Shown: positions 63,926 to 64,000 of the stretch, one piece after another | Position numbering within the stretch: the first letter of the stretch is position 1 | Layout of the letters: every line of letters starts with the position of its first letter | Source: Colwellia sp. | GTDB lineage: Bacteria > Pseudomonadota > Gammaproteobacteria > Enterobacterales > Alteromonadaceae | Length of the DNA: 64,000 bases | Assembly (NCBI GenBank): GCA_013215465.1 | Contig: JABSOW010000020.1 | Coordinates: 30,529-94,528, forward strand | Direction: 5' to 3' | Notes under the pieces: generated by a model | Told to the model about the DNA's origin: nothing | Databases searched by the model: none | The model's input: the letters and a program-made list of their open reading frames with translations, nothing else | Program-made: the position numbers and the translations under genes

Positions 63926-64000
63926 GCGGCTGTAGCTCAGCTGGTAGAGCATCACGTTGCCAACGTGAATGTCACGAGTTCGAGTCTCGTTAGCCGCTCC
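63926..64000 (+). tRNA. tRNA-Gly (GCC), 3' end at window edge
   Basis: GCGGCTGTAGCTCAGCTGGT, anticodon loop TTGCCAA (GCC), T arm CGAGTTCGAGTCTCG, acceptor end AGCCGCTCC. The final A of CCA falls just outside the window. Position after pgsA matches the glyW cluster of E. coli. Confidence 0.96.

Overview
The window reads as chromosome of an AT-rich marine gammaproteobacterium, most likely Colwelliaceae (Colwellia, Cognaticolwellia or Thalassotalea type). Reasons: the order uvrY-uvrC-pgsA-tRNA-Gly, the rmf/fabA convergent pair, rlmKL followed by a glutaredoxin-like gene and an ABC-F gene, an ArfA gene, a phasin, many c-type cytochromes, and dispersed palindromic repeats sharing the core ACTTGAAGATGC. 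The genus call is inference from gene content and style, not from a database match.

Layout. 1-698: 3' part of a pirin gene. 735-993: a dispersed repeat that abuts a decayed GGDEF fragment. 1047-14024 (minus strand): a complete Flp/Tad pilus operon, read flp - tadV - AAA ATPase with a winged-helix-like N-terminus - rcpC - rcpA - small lipoprotein - tadG - tadE - tadF-like - tadZ - tadA - tadB - tadC - tadD, with a good sigma70-type promoter in front of flp. 14244-16786: an L,D-transpeptidase and an AraC regulator. 17161-26324: an accessory region with two bufferin-type (DUF2282) RiPP precursor genes. One sits beside a DoxX gene, the other heads an operon with the MNIO modifying enzyme (DUF692) and its DUF2063 partner. 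Between them lie DCC, arfA, ABM, a frameshifted lipoprotein, TSUP, TetR and a dead flavoprotein gene. 26365-39945: a flavin dehydrogenase, an exported pyroglutamyl-peptidase-like protein, a dead indolepyruvate oxidoreductase fragment, a branched-chain aminotransferase, LrgAB, a cytochrome c, a di-heme oxidoreductase cluster, an iron-binding protein behind a Fur box and a CHASE-GGDEF-EAL protein.

40019-46120 is a graveyard. It holds an apparently intact IS110/IS1111-group element with 13-bp inverted repeats, inserted in a REP-like palindrome, and remains of gspF, gspE, a TonB receptor and an IS200-type transposase. 46205-51320 carries a di-heme peroxidase and an SDR/acyl-CoA dehydrogenase pair with a divergent AraC regulator. 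51451-52109 holds four initiator tRNA genes in an exact 194-bp tandem array. 52400-64000 is core genome: rlmKL, glutaredoxin-like, uup, DUF3466, rmf, fabA, uvrY, uvrC, pgsA, tRNA-Gly.

The most interesting items are: (i) the split bufferin locus, with two precursors of identical cysteine spacing but one modification module; (ii) a candidate guide RNA in the IS1111-type element, whose non-coding end contains a 9-nt match spanning the reconstructed insertion point; (iii) a Flp pilin with an unusual two-cysteine C-terminal extension and an AAA ATPase inside the tad operon; (iv) small-scale decay events that can be read base by base, including a 10-bp duplication that frameshifts a lipoprotein and a TonB-receptor/gspE chimeric junction.
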